Source of the DNA: DASPLX01 sp035627375
GTDB taxonomy: Bacteria; Pseudomonadota; Gammaproteobacteria; Burkholderiales; Burkholderiaceae_D
Direction of reading: 5' to 3'
DNA length: 34,908 nucleotides
NCBI GenBank assembly: GCA_035627375.1
Contig: DASPLX010000020.1
Coordinates: 1-34,908 of the forward strand
Of the stretch, positions 23,932 to 32,672 are shown piece by piece. Positions within the stretch are counted from its first letter, which is position 1. Every line of letters begins with the position of its first letter. Below the pieces are notes generated by a model that worked only from the letters and a program-made list of their open reading frames with translations, made no database searches and was not told the origin of the DNA. Both the position numbers and the translations under genes were made by a program.

Positions 23932-24864
23932 TTACCGGCTCGGGTGGAAATTTTTGCCCAGCGATGCGGGCATGTTCAACTTGATCCAGTTCGCGTTTTG
24001 CGAGATCAACACCAGCACGACGATCGTCGCCAGGTAGGGCAGCATCGACAGCAATTGCGATGCGATCGACACCCCCAGTCCTTGCGCATGAAAGGTCAGG
24101 ATCGTCACGCCGCCGAACAGATAGGCGCCGATCAGCACGCGCGCCGGACGCCAGGTCGCGAAGGTGGTCAGCGCCAGCGCGATCCAGCCGCGTCCGGCCA
24201 CCATGCCTTCGACCCACAGCGGCGTGTAGACCAGCGACAGGAAGGCGCCCGCCAGTCCGCAGCAGGCGCCGCCGAACAGCAGCGCCGCCAGCCGTATGCG
24301 GCGCACGTCGTAGCCCAGCGAATGCGCCGACGACGGCGATTCGCCGACGGCGCGCAAGACCAGGCCGGCGCGCGTGCGATACAGGAACCACGCCACTCCC
24401 GCGCACAGAAAGAGCGAGAGATAGACCATTGGATGCTGCTTGAACAAGGCAGTGCCGAGGAAGGGAATATCGGCCAGCAGCGGAATCTCGAAGCGGCTGT
24501 TGGCCAGGCTGTTGCCGACGTAATCGATGCCGATATACGCCGAGGCGCCGGCGCCGAACAGCGACAAGGCCAGTCCGGTCGCATATTGATTGGTGCCGAG
24601 CCAGACCGTCATCAGGGCGAAGAAGCCGGCCAGCAGCATGCCGGACAAGGCGCCGGCGAGAAAGCCGAAAGTCACGCTATCGCTATGCACGGTGACGGCG
24701 AAGCCGACGATCGCCGCGACCAGCATCATGCCCTCGGCGCCGAGGTTGACGACGCCCGATTTCTCGTTGATGAGCAGGCCGAGCGCGGCCAGCATCAGCG
24801 GCGTGCCGGCATTGATCGCCGCCGCGATCAGCGGCGCGACGGTGGAAACGGATGCATCCATCAT
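23932..24864 (-). CDS. ABC transporter permease (nucleoside/purine type, second subunit)
   Basis: Inner-membrane permease of 310 residues in the BPD_transp_2 superfamily, as in the NupP/NupQ- or YufQ-type nucleoside importers. It has 8-9 hydrophobic segments and the family blocks TPLMLAALGLLINEKSGVVNLGAEGMML (about 20-47) and RAVGESPSSAHSLGYDVRRIRL (about 190-210), the loop that meets the ATPase. It starts at 24864; its ATG overlaps the TGA of the other permease gene (ATGA), so the two are translationally coupled. A longer frame to 25878 is only the shadow of the neighbouring gene. Confidence 0.93.
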   Translation of the reverse strand: MMDASVSTVAPLIAAAINAGTPLMLAALGLLINEKSGVVNLGAEGMMLVAAIVGFAVTVHSDSVTFGFLAGALSGMLLAGFFALMTVWLGTNQYATGLALSLFGAGASAYIGIDYVGNSLANSRFEIPLLADIPFLGTALFKQHPMVYLSLFLCAGVAWFLYRTRAGLVLRAVGESPSSAHSLGYDVRRIRLAALLFGGACCGLAGAFLSLVYTPLWVEGMVAGRGWIALALTTFATWRPARVLIGAYLFGGVTILTFHAQGLGVSIASQLLSMLPYLATIVVLVLISQNANWIKLNMPASLGKNFHPSR

Positions 24865-25922
24865 TTTCTCCAGCTCAGTTTGTAGTGGATCAGGATGTCG
24901 CAGGCCAGCAGCGAGAACAGCAGGATGCCCTGGAACACGCCGGTGATCGCGCTCGGCATGCCGAGCCGCGATTGCGACAGCTCGCCGCCGATGTAGAACA
25001 GCGCCATGATGAAACTCGAGAACAGCACGCCGATCGGATGCAGGCGGCCGACGTAAGCGACGATGATGGCGGCGAAGCCGTAGCCGGGCGACACCGACGG
25101 CGTAAGCTGCCCGATCGGCCCCAGCACCTCGGCCGTGCCGGCCAGGCCCGCCAGGGCGCCGCACACCAGCATCGAGGTCCAGAGCGACTTGCGCGCCGAG
25201 AAGCCGGCATAGCGCGCGGCCAGCGGCGCCATGCCGCCGACCTGCAGCTTGAAGCCCGAGAAGCTGCGCGCCAGATAGATCCAGCCGAGCGCCGAGACCA
25301 GCAGCGCGATCAGGATGCCGATGTGCAGCCGCGTCTGCGGCACCAGGATCGGCAGCAGGAACTCCGACGACAGCAAGCGCGATTGCGGAAAGCCGTAGCC
25401 CTCCGGGTCGCGCAGCGCGCCGTGCACGAGATAACTCAACAGCAGCTGCGCGACGTAGACCAGCATCAGCGACACCAGGATCTCGTTGGCATTGAAGCGG
25501 TCGCGCAGATAGGCCGTGATCGCCGCCCACGCCATGCCGCCCGCCATCCCGGCCGCCATCGCCGCGGCGATCAGCAATGCGCCGCCGCGGCTGCCGTCGT
25601 CCAGAGCGAGCGCCACCGCGCCGCCGGCGACCGCGCCGATCACGAGTTGGCCTTCGGCACCGATGTTGAACACGTTGGCCCGGAAGCAGATCGCAAGACC
25701 GACGGCGATCAACAGCAGCGGCGCGATCTTGAGTCCGACTTCGGACCAGCCGCGCAAGTCCTTGATCGGTTCCAGGAAGAACACGGAAAGGCCGGTCAGC
25801 GGACTCTTGCCGAGCGCAGCGAACAGGACGACGCCGCACATGACCGTCAACAGGACGGCCAGCAGCGGCGACATCCACGACATCAGCGCCGACGGATTCG
25901 GGCGCGGTTCGAGCTTAAGCAT
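24861..25922 (-). CDS. ABC transporter permease (nucleoside/purine type, first subunit)
   Basis: Inner-membrane permease of 353 residues, partner of the second permease in a heterodimer. It begins with a basic MLKLEPRPN start, has about nine hydrophobic segments, and shows the family blocks FRANVFNIGAEGQLVIGA (about 80-97) and NANEILVSLMLVYVAQLLLSYLVHG (about 146-170). The start ATG at 25922 lies within the end of the ATPase gene (8-base overlap), and its stop overlaps the next gene. This tight order (ATPase, permease, permease) is standard for BMP-type nucleoside transporters. Eight further codons upstream are open but unneeded. Confidence 0.93.
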   Translation of the reverse strand: MLKLEPRPNPSALMSWMSPLLAVLLTVMCGVVLFAALGKSPLTGLSVFFLEPIKDLRGWSEVGLKIAPLLLIAVGLAICFRANVFNIGAEGQLVIGAVAGGAVALALDDGSRGGALLIAAAMAAGMAGGMAWAAITAYLRDRFNANEILVSLMLVYVAQLLLSYLVHGALRDPEGYGFPQSRLLSSEFLLPILVPQTRLHIGILIALLVSALGWIYLARSFSGFKLQVGGMAPLAARYAGFSARKSLWTSMLVCGALAGLAGTAEVLGPIGQLTPSVSPGYGFAAIIVAYVGRLHPIGVLFSSFIMALFYIGGELSQSRLGMPSAITGVFQGILLFSLLACDILIHYKLSWRK

Positions 25923-27468
25923 GGGCTGCCTCCCGGCCGGAGGCATCGCCTCCGTTGTCGTTGTGTTTATCGTCGGACCACAGTCCGCTCATCCATTGCC
26001 CGATCAGATCGACGCTGGCGTCGGCACGCCGGATCGACGGCGACAGGCGGCCCTTGGCGATCACCATCATTCGATCGGAAATCTCGAACAACTCGTCGAG
26101 CTCTTCCGAGATCACCAGCAGGGCGCAGCCGGCGTCGCGCAAGGCGACCAGCTCGGCCCGGATCTGCGCGGCGGCGCCGACGTCGACGCCCCAGGTCGGC
26201 TGCGCCACCAGCAAGACTTTCGGTTCGCGGATGACCTCGCGGCCGACGATGTATTTCTGCAGATTGCCGCCGGACAGCGAGCCGGCCGTCGCCTGCGCCC
26301 CGCCGGCCTTCACCTTGAAGCGCTGGATGATGGTGGCGGCGAGTTCGCCGATCGCATCGAAGCGGATCATGCCGTGCCGTACGGTGGCGGGCGTCTGATG
26401 CGACAGCAGGATATTGTTCGCCAGCGAAAGATCGGGCACGGCGCCGCGGCCGAGTCGCTCCTCCGGCACGAAGCCGAGTCCGCGCGCGCGGCGCTTGGCG
26501 GCATTCAAGCGGCCGATCGACTCGCCTTGCAATTGAATCGCGTCGGCCGCGGTGCGCGGGTCCTCGCCCGACAAGGCGGCGAGCAATTCCTGCTGGCCGT
26601 TGCCGGAGACGCCGGCGATACCGACGATTTCTCCGGCATGCAGATCGAAGCTGATGCCGGCCAGTTCCGTCGCGAACGGGTGGCTCTTCGGCAGCGCAAG
26701 GTTGCGCACCGAAAGCATCTTCTCGCCGGGTTCGTGCGCAACGTTGATGATGGCCGGCGGTTCGGAGCCGATCATCATGCGCGACAGGCTGGCGGCCGTC
26801 TCCTGGCTCGGATCGCAGATGCCGGTCACCTTGCCGCCGCGCATGACCGTGCAGGTATGGCACAGCGCCCGGATCTCATCGAGTTTATGGCTGATGTACA
26901 GGATGCTGCAGCCTTCGGAGGCGAGCTGGCGCAGCGTCTCGAACAGCTTTTCGACGGCTTGCGGCGTCAGGACCGAGGTCGGTTCGTCGAGGATCAGCAA
27001 TTGCGGCTTGGCGAGCAAGGCGCGCACGATCTCGACGCGCTGGCATTCGCCCACCGACAGCGTGTGCACATGGCGTTGCGGCTCCAGATCGAGGCCGTAT
27101 TGCCTGGCGGTCTGTTCGATGCGCCGCGAGAGCTCACCGAGCTTCGTATCCTTGGGCAAGCCGAGCGCGATGTTCTCGGCCACCGTCAGCGTATCGAACA
27201 GCGAAAAATGCTGGAACACCATCGCGATGCCCAGTTGGCGGGCGGCGGACGGGTTGGCGATATGCACTTCCTTGCCGTTCCAGAACACCTGGCCGGCATC
27301 GGGCTTGACCGAGCCGTAGATGATCTTCATCAGCGTCGACTTGCCGGCGCCGTTCTCGCCCAGGATCGAATGAATCTCTCCGGGCCGGACCGTCAGGTCG
27401 ATTCCGTCGTTCGCCACCACCGACGGATACCGCTTCGTGATATTGCGAAGTTGCAGGCGGGTCTCCAT
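25915..27468 (-). CDS. ABC transporter ATPase, two-domain (nucleoside/purine type)
   Basis: Cytoplasmic ATPase of 517 residues with two fused ABC domains, driving the purine/nucleoside importer. Domain 1: Walker A GENGAGKST (37-45), signature LSVGE (137-141), DEPT (161-164), H-loop YISHK. Domain 2: altered Walker A GVSGNGQQ (286-293), signature LSGGN (398-402) and AQPTWG (422-427) in place of DEPT. The degenerate second site is normal for this RbsA/YufO-like family. The ATG at 27468 has GAGAGAGAC just upstream; a TTG at 27492 would add eight residues. It is the first gene of the minus-strand transporter operon, divergent from the Tsx-type channel gene. Confidence 0.94.
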   Translation of the reverse strand: METRLQLRNITKRYPSVVANDGIDLTVRPGEIHSILGENGAGKSTLMKIIYGSVKPDAGQVFWNGKEVHIANPSAARQLGIAMVFQHFSLFDTLTVAENIALGLPKDTKLGELSRRIEQTARQYGLDLEPQRHVHTLSVGECQRVEIVRALLAKPQLLILDEPTSVLTPQAVEKLFETLRQLASEGCSILYISHKLDEIRALCHTCTVMRGGKVTGICDPSQETAASLSRMMIGSEPPAIINVAHEPGEKMLSVRNLALPKSHPFATELAGISFDLHAGEIVGIAGVSGNGQQELLAALSGEDPRTAADAIQLQGESIGRLNAAKRRARGLGFVPEERLGRGAVPDLSLANNILLSHQTPATVRHGMIRFDAIGELAATIIQRFKVKAGGAQATAGSLSGGNLQKYIVGREVIREPKVLLVAQPTWGVDVGAAAQIRAELVALRDAGCALLVISEELDELFEISDRMMVIAKGRLSPSIRRADASVDLIGQWMSGLWSDDKHNDNGGDASGREAAHA

Positions 27469-27815
27469 GTCTCTCTCGATTCTTGAGGTCAATATCGTTT
27501 TTTTATGGCTGCAAGTTACAGGAATTCATCTATCCGCCCTATATGCCGCATGCCATGAGCAATATAGAAATGACCATATAGGATGACATGGGCTCCGCAC
27601 AAGCCGAATCGATGTGTTGCGCCGATCAAACGCTCCTCCCCGGAAAAATTGAAGCGGACGCGTACAGGGAACAAACTTCTATAGTGCCCCTTGTATATTC
27701 GGTATAGGCTTGAACCACTGAACAGAGTTGTGAGTTATCGCAATATTGTCACGCGATCAATCGATCCGCGCTCAACGTTCCGTTCCATAACTACATTACA
27801 ACCACAGGAGTCATC
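27469..27815. promoter_or_regulatory. Divergent ABC operon / tsx regulatory region
   Basis: 347 bases without a gene, clearly more AT-rich than the flanks. It holds an 8-bp inverted repeat CCTATATG (27538-27545) / CATATAGG (27575-27582) and several further TATAG or TATATT motifs (for example CTATAG near 27678 and GTATATTCGGTATAG near 27694). The palindrome CAATATTG lies at 27741-27748, within a longer GTGA-N15-TCAC arrangement. These are plausible operators for a regulator of purine uptake, but I cannot name it. AGGAG at 27805-27809 is the ribosome-binding site of the channel gene. Confidence 0.5.
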
Positions 27816-28622
27816 ATGCTTCGGAGAACACTCAGCCTCGCCTTCCGTTTCGCCGCCGCCACCGCGCTCGCCTTCTCGTCCGCAGCCCATGCCGCCGATT
27901 GGGCGGACAACGAAATCCACGTACTGCACGGCAGCAAGTTCCATGATGTCGCCAACAATGTCGACACCTCCAAGACCATCCTCACGCTGCAGCATGCGAG
28001 CGGCTACAAGTACGGCCGGAATTTCTTCTTCGTCGACCTGCTCAAGTCGGACAGCAGCGACGGCAACTATGGCGAGATCTACGGCGAGTGGTATCACACG
28101 CTGAGCGTCTCCAAGCTGGCCGGCAAGGACTGGTCGAAACAATTCGTCAAGGACATCGGCATCACCGCGGCCCTCAACTACGGCTCCAAGAACAGCGCCT
28201 TCGGCCCGAATCCGAAAGTCTTCCTGCTCGGTCCGACCTTCGATCTGAACGTTCCCGGCTTCGCCTTCTTCAACGTCGACGTGCTGGCTTACAACGACAG
28301 CGGCACCTTCAGCGGCTTCGGCGGCGGCAAGTTGTGCGGCAACTCCGATACGACCTATCAAGTCACGCCGGCCTGGCTGCTGCCGTTCTCGATCGGCGGC
28401 GCCAACTTCAGCTTCACCGGCTTCGTCGACTTCATCGGCAAGCACGGCACCTGCGCTCGCCAGATCCTGACCCAGCCGCAGTTGCGCTGGGACGTCGGCA
28501 ACCACTTCGGCAAGCCGGGCACGATCTTCCTCGGCCTGGAGTACCAGTACTGGAAGAACAAGTTCGGCATCGACGGCCGCAAGGAAAGCTTCCCGCAATT
28601 CCTGCTGACCTGGAAGCTGTAA
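27816..28622 (+). CDS. Tsx-type nucleoside-specific outer-membrane channel
   Basis: A 268-residue outer-membrane beta-barrel of the Tsx/OmpK nucleoside-channel family. The signal peptide ends AHA (cleavage after residue 26). The mature protein has alternating beta-strand patterns, Gly/Phe/Tyr/Trp-rich: KTILTLQHASGYKYGRNFFFVDLLKS, then GEIYGEWYHTLS, VLAYNDSGTFSG and IFLGLEYQYWKNKFGI. It ends QFLLTWKL, close to the barrel-assembly signal but with Leu in place of the usual final Phe. The strong AGGAG site, its own terminator and its place opposite the purine ABC operon suggest it feeds nucleosides or bases to that transporter. Confidence 0.9.
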   Translation: MLRRTLSLAFRFAAATALAFSSAAHAADWADNEIHVLHGSKFHDVANNVDTSKTILTLQHASGYKYGRNFFFVDLLKSDSSDGNYGEIYGEWYHTLSVSKLAGKDWSKQFVKDIGITAALNYGSKNSAFGPNPKVFLLGPTFDLNVPGFAFFNVDVLAYNDSGTFSGFGGGKLCGNSDTTYQVTPAWLLPFSIGGANFSFTGFVDFIGKHGTCARQILTQPQLRWDVGNHFGKPGTIFLGLEYQYWKNKFGIDGRKESFPQFLLTWKL

Positions 28623-28639
28623 ACCGCGCTTTCCCCGGC

Positions 28640-28676
28640 AAACGGGCATATGACCGCGCGTCATATGCCCGTTTTT
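28640..28676 (+). terminator. Rho-independent terminator after the Tsx-type gene
   Basis: A 15-bp perfect stem: 28640-28654 (AAACGGGCATATGAC) pairs with 28660-28674 across a five-base CGCGC loop, followed by Ts to 28676. One of the strongest terminators in the window. Confidence 0.95.
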
Positions 28677-28811
28677 CTTTTCCTTCCTGGCAAGGCCGCG
28701 CTTTATTGCATATTCTGAACGCTGGATAATCGACATCAGCCCTGCGATATAGCGATATATCTCCCCGATGCTAACCTAGCGTCACTCAGAACAACGAATG
28801 GTGGAGCGACA
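28677..28811 (+). promoter_or_regulatory. xdhA upstream region
   Basis: After the terminator this gap must contain the xdh promoter. GATAAT at 28725-28730 is a possible -10 but lacks a well-spaced -35. The motif CGATAT (28745-28750) is followed by the palindrome GATATATC at 28754-28761, the same octamer as upstream of the periplasmic BMP gene, so it may be an operator. GGAG at 28803-28806 is the ribosome-binding site. Confidence 0.45.
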
Positions 28812-30281
28812 ATGTCCGACCCTATCCGGTTTTACTACCGCGGCGAGATCCAGACCGTGGCCGACGCGGCGCCGACGCGCACGATCCTGCAGCACCTGCG
28901 CGAAGACCGCCACTGCACCGGCACCAAGGAAGGCTGCGCCGAAGGCGATTGCGGCGCCTGCACGGTCGTGATCGGCGAACTGCAGGATGGCAAGGTCGAA
29001 CTGAAGACGGTCAACGCCTGCATCCAGCTGTTGCCGGCGCTCGACGGCAAGGCGTTGTTCACGGTGGAAGACCTGAAACAGGCCAGCGAGCAATTGCACC
29101 CGGTCCAGCAAGCCATGGTCGAATGCCACGGCTCGCAATGCGGCTTCTGCACGCCGGGCTTCGTCATGTCGCTCTGGGGCCTGTACCTTAAGCACGAGCA
29201 AGACCGCTGCCGGCCGCAACGCAAGGAGATCGACGACGCCCTCTCCGGCAACCTGTGCCGCTGCACCGGCTACCGTCCGATCATCGACGCGGCGCAACGC
29301 ATGATGGAATTGCCGGCCGCCTCCTTCGACCGCGAGCAAGTGGCCCGCCCCTTGCGGCAACTGCAACGCGACGAGATGTTCGCCTACACGCAGGACGGCC
29401 AGACGTTCTATGCGCCGCGCACGCTCGACCAACTCGTCAAGGTGCGCGCCGAGAATCCGGCCGCCTGCATCCTGGCCGGCTCGACCGACGTCGGCCTGTG
29501 GGTCACGAAACAGATGCGCGATCTCGGCACCATCATCTATCTCGGCCAGGTCGCCGAGTTGAAGACGATGAAGGAAGCCGGCGGCATGCTCGAGATCGGC
29601 GCCGGCGTCACGCTCAACGATGCCTACGCCGCGATCTGCAAGCATTATCCGGACGAATTGTCCGAGCTCTGGCAGCGCTTCGCCTCGCTGCCGATCCGCA
29701 ACGCCGGCACGCTCGGCGGCAATGTCGCCAACGGCTCGCCGATCGGCGACTCGATGCCTTGGCTGATCGCGCTCGGTTCCGAGATCGTCCTGCGCGGACA
29801 AAGCGGGCAGCGCACGATGCCGCTCGAAAGCTTCTATCTCGATTACCAGAAAAAGGACTTGCAAGCGGGCGAATTCGTGGAAGCGGTGCGCGTGCCCCTG
29901 CCGCGCGAGAACGTCGGATTCCGCACTTACAAGCTGGCCAAGCGCTTCGACCAGGACATTTCCGCCGTCTGCGCGGCATTCTGCTTCACGTTCGACGGCG
30001 GTATCGTCAAGGATGCCCGCATCGCCTTCGGCGGCATGGCGGCGATCCCGAAGCGCGCCGCCAGGGCAGAGGCCGCACTGAACGGCAAGCCGTGGAACGA
30101 GGCGGCGCTCGACGGCGCCATGGCCGCCCTCGCGCAAGACTACGCGCCGCTGACCGACATGCGCGCCTCGAGCGAGTACCGCATGAAGACTGCGCAAAAC
30201 CTGCTGCGCCGCTTCTGGCTCGAAACCCGTCCCGAGGCGCCGCTGCCGGCAACGGCCGTCAACGCCTTCGCTTTCTCCTGA
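28812..30281 (+). CDS. xdhA: Xanthine dehydrogenase small subunit XdhA (Fe-S and FAD)
   Basis: Electron-transfer subunit of xanthine dehydrogenase, 489 residues. The first [2Fe-2S] cluster uses Cys42, 47, 50 and 70 (GCAEGDCGAC and NAC). The second uses Cys110, 113, 149 and 151 (SQCGFCTPGF and NLCRCTGYRP). The FAD domain follows from about residue 195, with ILAGSTDVGLWVTK and the TLGGNVANGSPIGDSMP block near 300. Electrons flow from the molybdenum site in XdhB through both clusters to FAD and NAD. It begins the xdhA-xdhB-xdhC-guaD group; xdhB starts 17 bases after it. Confidence 0.97.
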   Translation: MSDPIRFYYRGEIQTVADAAPTRTILQHLREDRHCTGTKEGCAEGDCGACTVVIGELQDGKVELKTVNACIQLLPALDGKALFTVEDLKQASEQLHPVQQAMVECHGSQCGFCTPGFVMSLWGLYLKHEQDRCRPQRKEIDDALSGNLCRCTGYRPIIDAAQRMMELPAASFDREQVARPLRQLQRDEMFAYTQDGQTFYAPRTLDQLVKVRAENPAACILAGSTDVGLWVTKQMRDLGTIIYLGQVAELKTMKEAGGMLEIGAGVTLNDAYAAICKHYPDELSELWQRFASLPIRNAGTLGGNVANGSPIGDSMPWLIALGSEIVLRGQSGQRTMPLESFYLDYQKKDLQAGEFVEAVRVPLPRENVGFRTYKLAKRFDQDISAVCAAFCFTFDGGIVKDARIAFGGMAAIPKRAARAEAALNGKPWNEAALDGAMAALAQDYAPLTDMRASSEYRMKTAQNLLRRFWLETRPEAPLPATAVNAFAFS

Positions 30282-30298
30282 TACCGGAGACCAGGAAC

Positions 30299-32659
30299 AT
30301 GAATACCGCTGTCGATCCCATCCTCGCAAACGCAAGCGCATCCGTTGAGCAGTGGGCCGAAGTCGGCCGGCCGCGTCCGCACGAATCGGCCGTGCTCCAC
30401 GTGCTCGGCGAAGCGACCTACACCGACGACATTCCCGAACTGCAAGGCACGCTGCATGCCGCGCTCGGCCTGTCGCAAAAGGCGCATGCCAACATCAAAG
30501 GCATCGACTTCAGCGCCGTGAAGGCTGCGCCGGGCGTGGTCGCCGTCTATACCGCGCAAGACATTCCGGGCACCAACGATTGCGGCCCGATCATCCACGA
30601 CGATCCGATCCTGGCCGACGGCAAGGTCGAATACGTCGGCCAGCCGATCTTCATCGTGGTCGCCGACACCCACGACCACGCCCGCCGCGCCGCGCGCAAG
30701 GCGGTCGTCGATTATGAAGAGCTGCCCGCCATCCTGACGCCGCAGGAAGCGAAGAAGGCGCAATCCTTCGTCCTGCCGCCGATGCATCTCAAGCGCGGCG
30801 ACTACAAGGCCGCGTTCGAGCAGGCGCCGCGCAAGCTCAAGGGCGAGCTCTACGTCGGCGGCCAGGAACAGTTCTACCTGGAAGGGCAGATCTCCTACGC
30901 CGTGCCGAAGGAAGGCAACGGCATGCATGTGTATTGCTCGACCCAGCATCCGTCCGAGATGCAGCACGTGGTCGCGCATGCGCTCCATCGCCATTCGCAC
31001 CAGGTGACGGTCGAATGCCGGCGCATGGGCGGCGGCTTCGGCGGCAAGGAATCGCAATCGGCGCTGTGGGCCGCTTGCGCGGCGATATCGGCCGCCCACT
31101 TGAAGCGCCCGGTCAAGCTGCGCGCCGACCGCGACGACGACATGCTGGTCACCGGCAAGCGCCATTGCTTCCACTACGAATACGAGATCGGCTACGACGA
31201 CGACGGCCGCATACGGGCGGCCAAGGTCGAGATGGTGTCGCGCGCCGGCTTCTCGGCCGATTTGTCGGGCCCGGTCGCGACGCGCGCGGTCTGCCATTTC
31301 GATAATGCCTACTATCTTTCCGATGTCGAGATCGCCGCGATGTGCGGCAAGACCAATACGCAATCGAATACCGCCTTCCGCGGCTTCGGCGGCCCGCAGG
31401 GCGCGATCGCGATCGAATACATCATCGACGAAATCGCGCGCGATCTCGGCCGCGACCCGCTCGACGTCCGCAAGATCAACTTCTACGGCCGCAACGACGA
31501 GGAAGGCCGCAACATCACGCCCTATGGCCAAAAGGTCGTCGACAACGTGATCCATGAACTGGTGGCGGAACTCGAAGCGAACAGCGAATACCGCCGCCGC
31601 CGCGAGCAAACCCGCGCCTTCAACGCAAACAACCCGGTGCTGAAGAAAGGCATCGCCATCACGCCGGTCAAGTTCGGCATCTCGTTCAACGTCACGCACC
31701 TGAATCAGGCCGGCGCACTGGTGCATGTCTATGTCGACGGCTCGGTACTGGTCAACCATGGCGGCACCGAGATGGGCCAAGGCGTGAACACGAAGGTGGC
31801 GCAGGTCGTGGCGCACGAGCTCGGACTCGATCTGGCGCATGTGCGCGTGACCGCCACCGATACCAGCAAGGTCGCCAATACGTCGGCGACGGCGGCATCG
31901 ACCGGCGCCGATCTGAACGGCATGGCTGCCCAGGACGCCGCGCGCCAGATCCGCGAACGCCTGGCCGCGTTCGCGGCCAAGGAATTCGGCTGCGACGCCG
32001 CGGAGGTGAGCTTCGCCTGCGACAGGGTGAGCGGCGGCGGCAAGTCGATCTCCTTCGCCGACCTGGTGCAGAAAGCCTACCTGGCGCGGGTGCAATTGTG
32101 GTCGGACGGCTTCTACGCGACGCCCGGCCTGCACTGGAACTCGAAAACCATGAACGGCAACCCGTTCTTCTATTACGCCTACGGCGCGGCGGTGTCGGAA
32201 GTGATCGTCGATACGCTGACCGGCGAATGGAAGCTGCTGCGCGTCGACGGCCTGTACGACGCCGGCAATTCGCTCAATCCGGCGCTCGACGTCGGCCAGG
32301 TCGAAGGCGGCTTCATCCAGGGCATGGGTTGGCTGACGACGGAAGAATTGTGGTGGAACAAAGGCGGCAAGCTGATGACGCATGCGCCCTCGACCTACAA
32401 GATCCCGGCGATCTCGGATTGCCCGGACGAGTTCCATATCAAGCTGTTCAAGAACCGCAATGCGATGGAAAGCGTGCATCGCTCGAAGGCCGTGGGCGAA
32501 CCGCCGCTGCTGCTGCCGTTCTCGGTATTCTTCGCGATCCGCGACGCGATCGCCGCGGTCGCCGATTACCGGGTCAACCCGCCGCTCCATGCGCCCGCCA
32601 CCGGCGAGGCGATCCTGAAGGCGGTGGAAGCGGTCCGCTCCTCCGGCGCTCGAAAGTAG
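30299..32659 (+). CDS. xdhB: Xanthine dehydrogenase large subunit XdhB (molybdenum)
   Basis: Catalytic molybdopterin subunit, oxidising hypoxanthine to xanthine and xanthine to urate; 786 residues. Active-site blocks are complete: GGGFGGKE with Glu251 (bovine Glu802 equivalent), AFRGFGGPQ near 359-367 (Arg361 and a substrate-stacking Phe at 363), GTEMGQGVNTK for molybdopterin binding, and KAVGEPPLLL with Glu734 (bovine Glu1261 equivalent). The start ATG at 30299 has GGAG 12-15 bases upstream; the same frame is open back to 29255 but that part overlaps xdhA and is not real. The next gene, xdhC, begins 13 bases after the stop. Confidence 0.97.
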   Translation: MNTAVDPILANASASVEQWAEVGRPRPHESAVLHVLGEATYTDDIPELQGTLHAALGLSQKAHANIKGIDFSAVKAAPGVVAVYTAQDIPGTNDCGPIIHDDPILADGKVEYVGQPIFIVVADTHDHARRAARKAVVDYEELPAILTPQEAKKAQSFVLPPMHLKRGDYKAAFEQAPRKLKGELYVGGQEQFYLEGQISYAVPKEGNGMHVYCSTQHPSEMQHVVAHALHRHSHQVTVECRRMGGGFGGKESQSALWAACAAISAAHLKRPVKLRADRDDDMLVTGKRHCFHYEYEIGYDDDGRIRAAKVEMVSRAGFSADLSGPVATRAVCHFDNAYYLSDVEIAAMCGKTNTQSNTAFRGFGGPQGAIAIEYIIDEIARDLGRDPLDVRKINFYGRNDEEGRNITPYGQKVVDNVIHELVAELEANSEYRRRREQTRAFNANNPVLKKGIAITPVKFGISFNVTHLNQAGALVHVYVDGSVLVNHGGTEMGQGVNTKVAQVVAHELGLDLAHVRVTATDTSKVANTSATAASTGADLNGMAAQDAARQIRERLAAFAAKEFGCDAAEVSFACDRVSGGGKSISFADLVQKAYLARVQLWSDGFYATPGLHWNSKTMNGNPFFYYAYGAAVSEVIVDTLTGEWKLLRVDGLYDAGNSLNPALDVGQVEGGFIQGMGWLTTEELWWNKGGKLMTHAPSTYKIPAISDCPDEFHIKLFKNRNAMESVHRSKAVGEPPLLLPFSVFFAIRDAIAAVADYRVNPPLHAPATGEAILKAVEAVRSSGARK

Positions 32660-32672
32660 AGAGGAACGAGGC

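Noticed and set aside
24865..25878. Apparent fusion of an Arg/Ala-rich protein to the second permease
   Set aside because: The added part is the out-of-frame shadow of the first permease gene; the ATGA overlap gives a normal separate start at 24864.
29255..30298. Upstream extension of the xdhB frame through xdhA
   Set aside because: The extension is Arg-rich and overlaps the FAD domain of xdhA in another frame. The ATG at 30299 has a ribosome-binding site and starts a normal XdhB.
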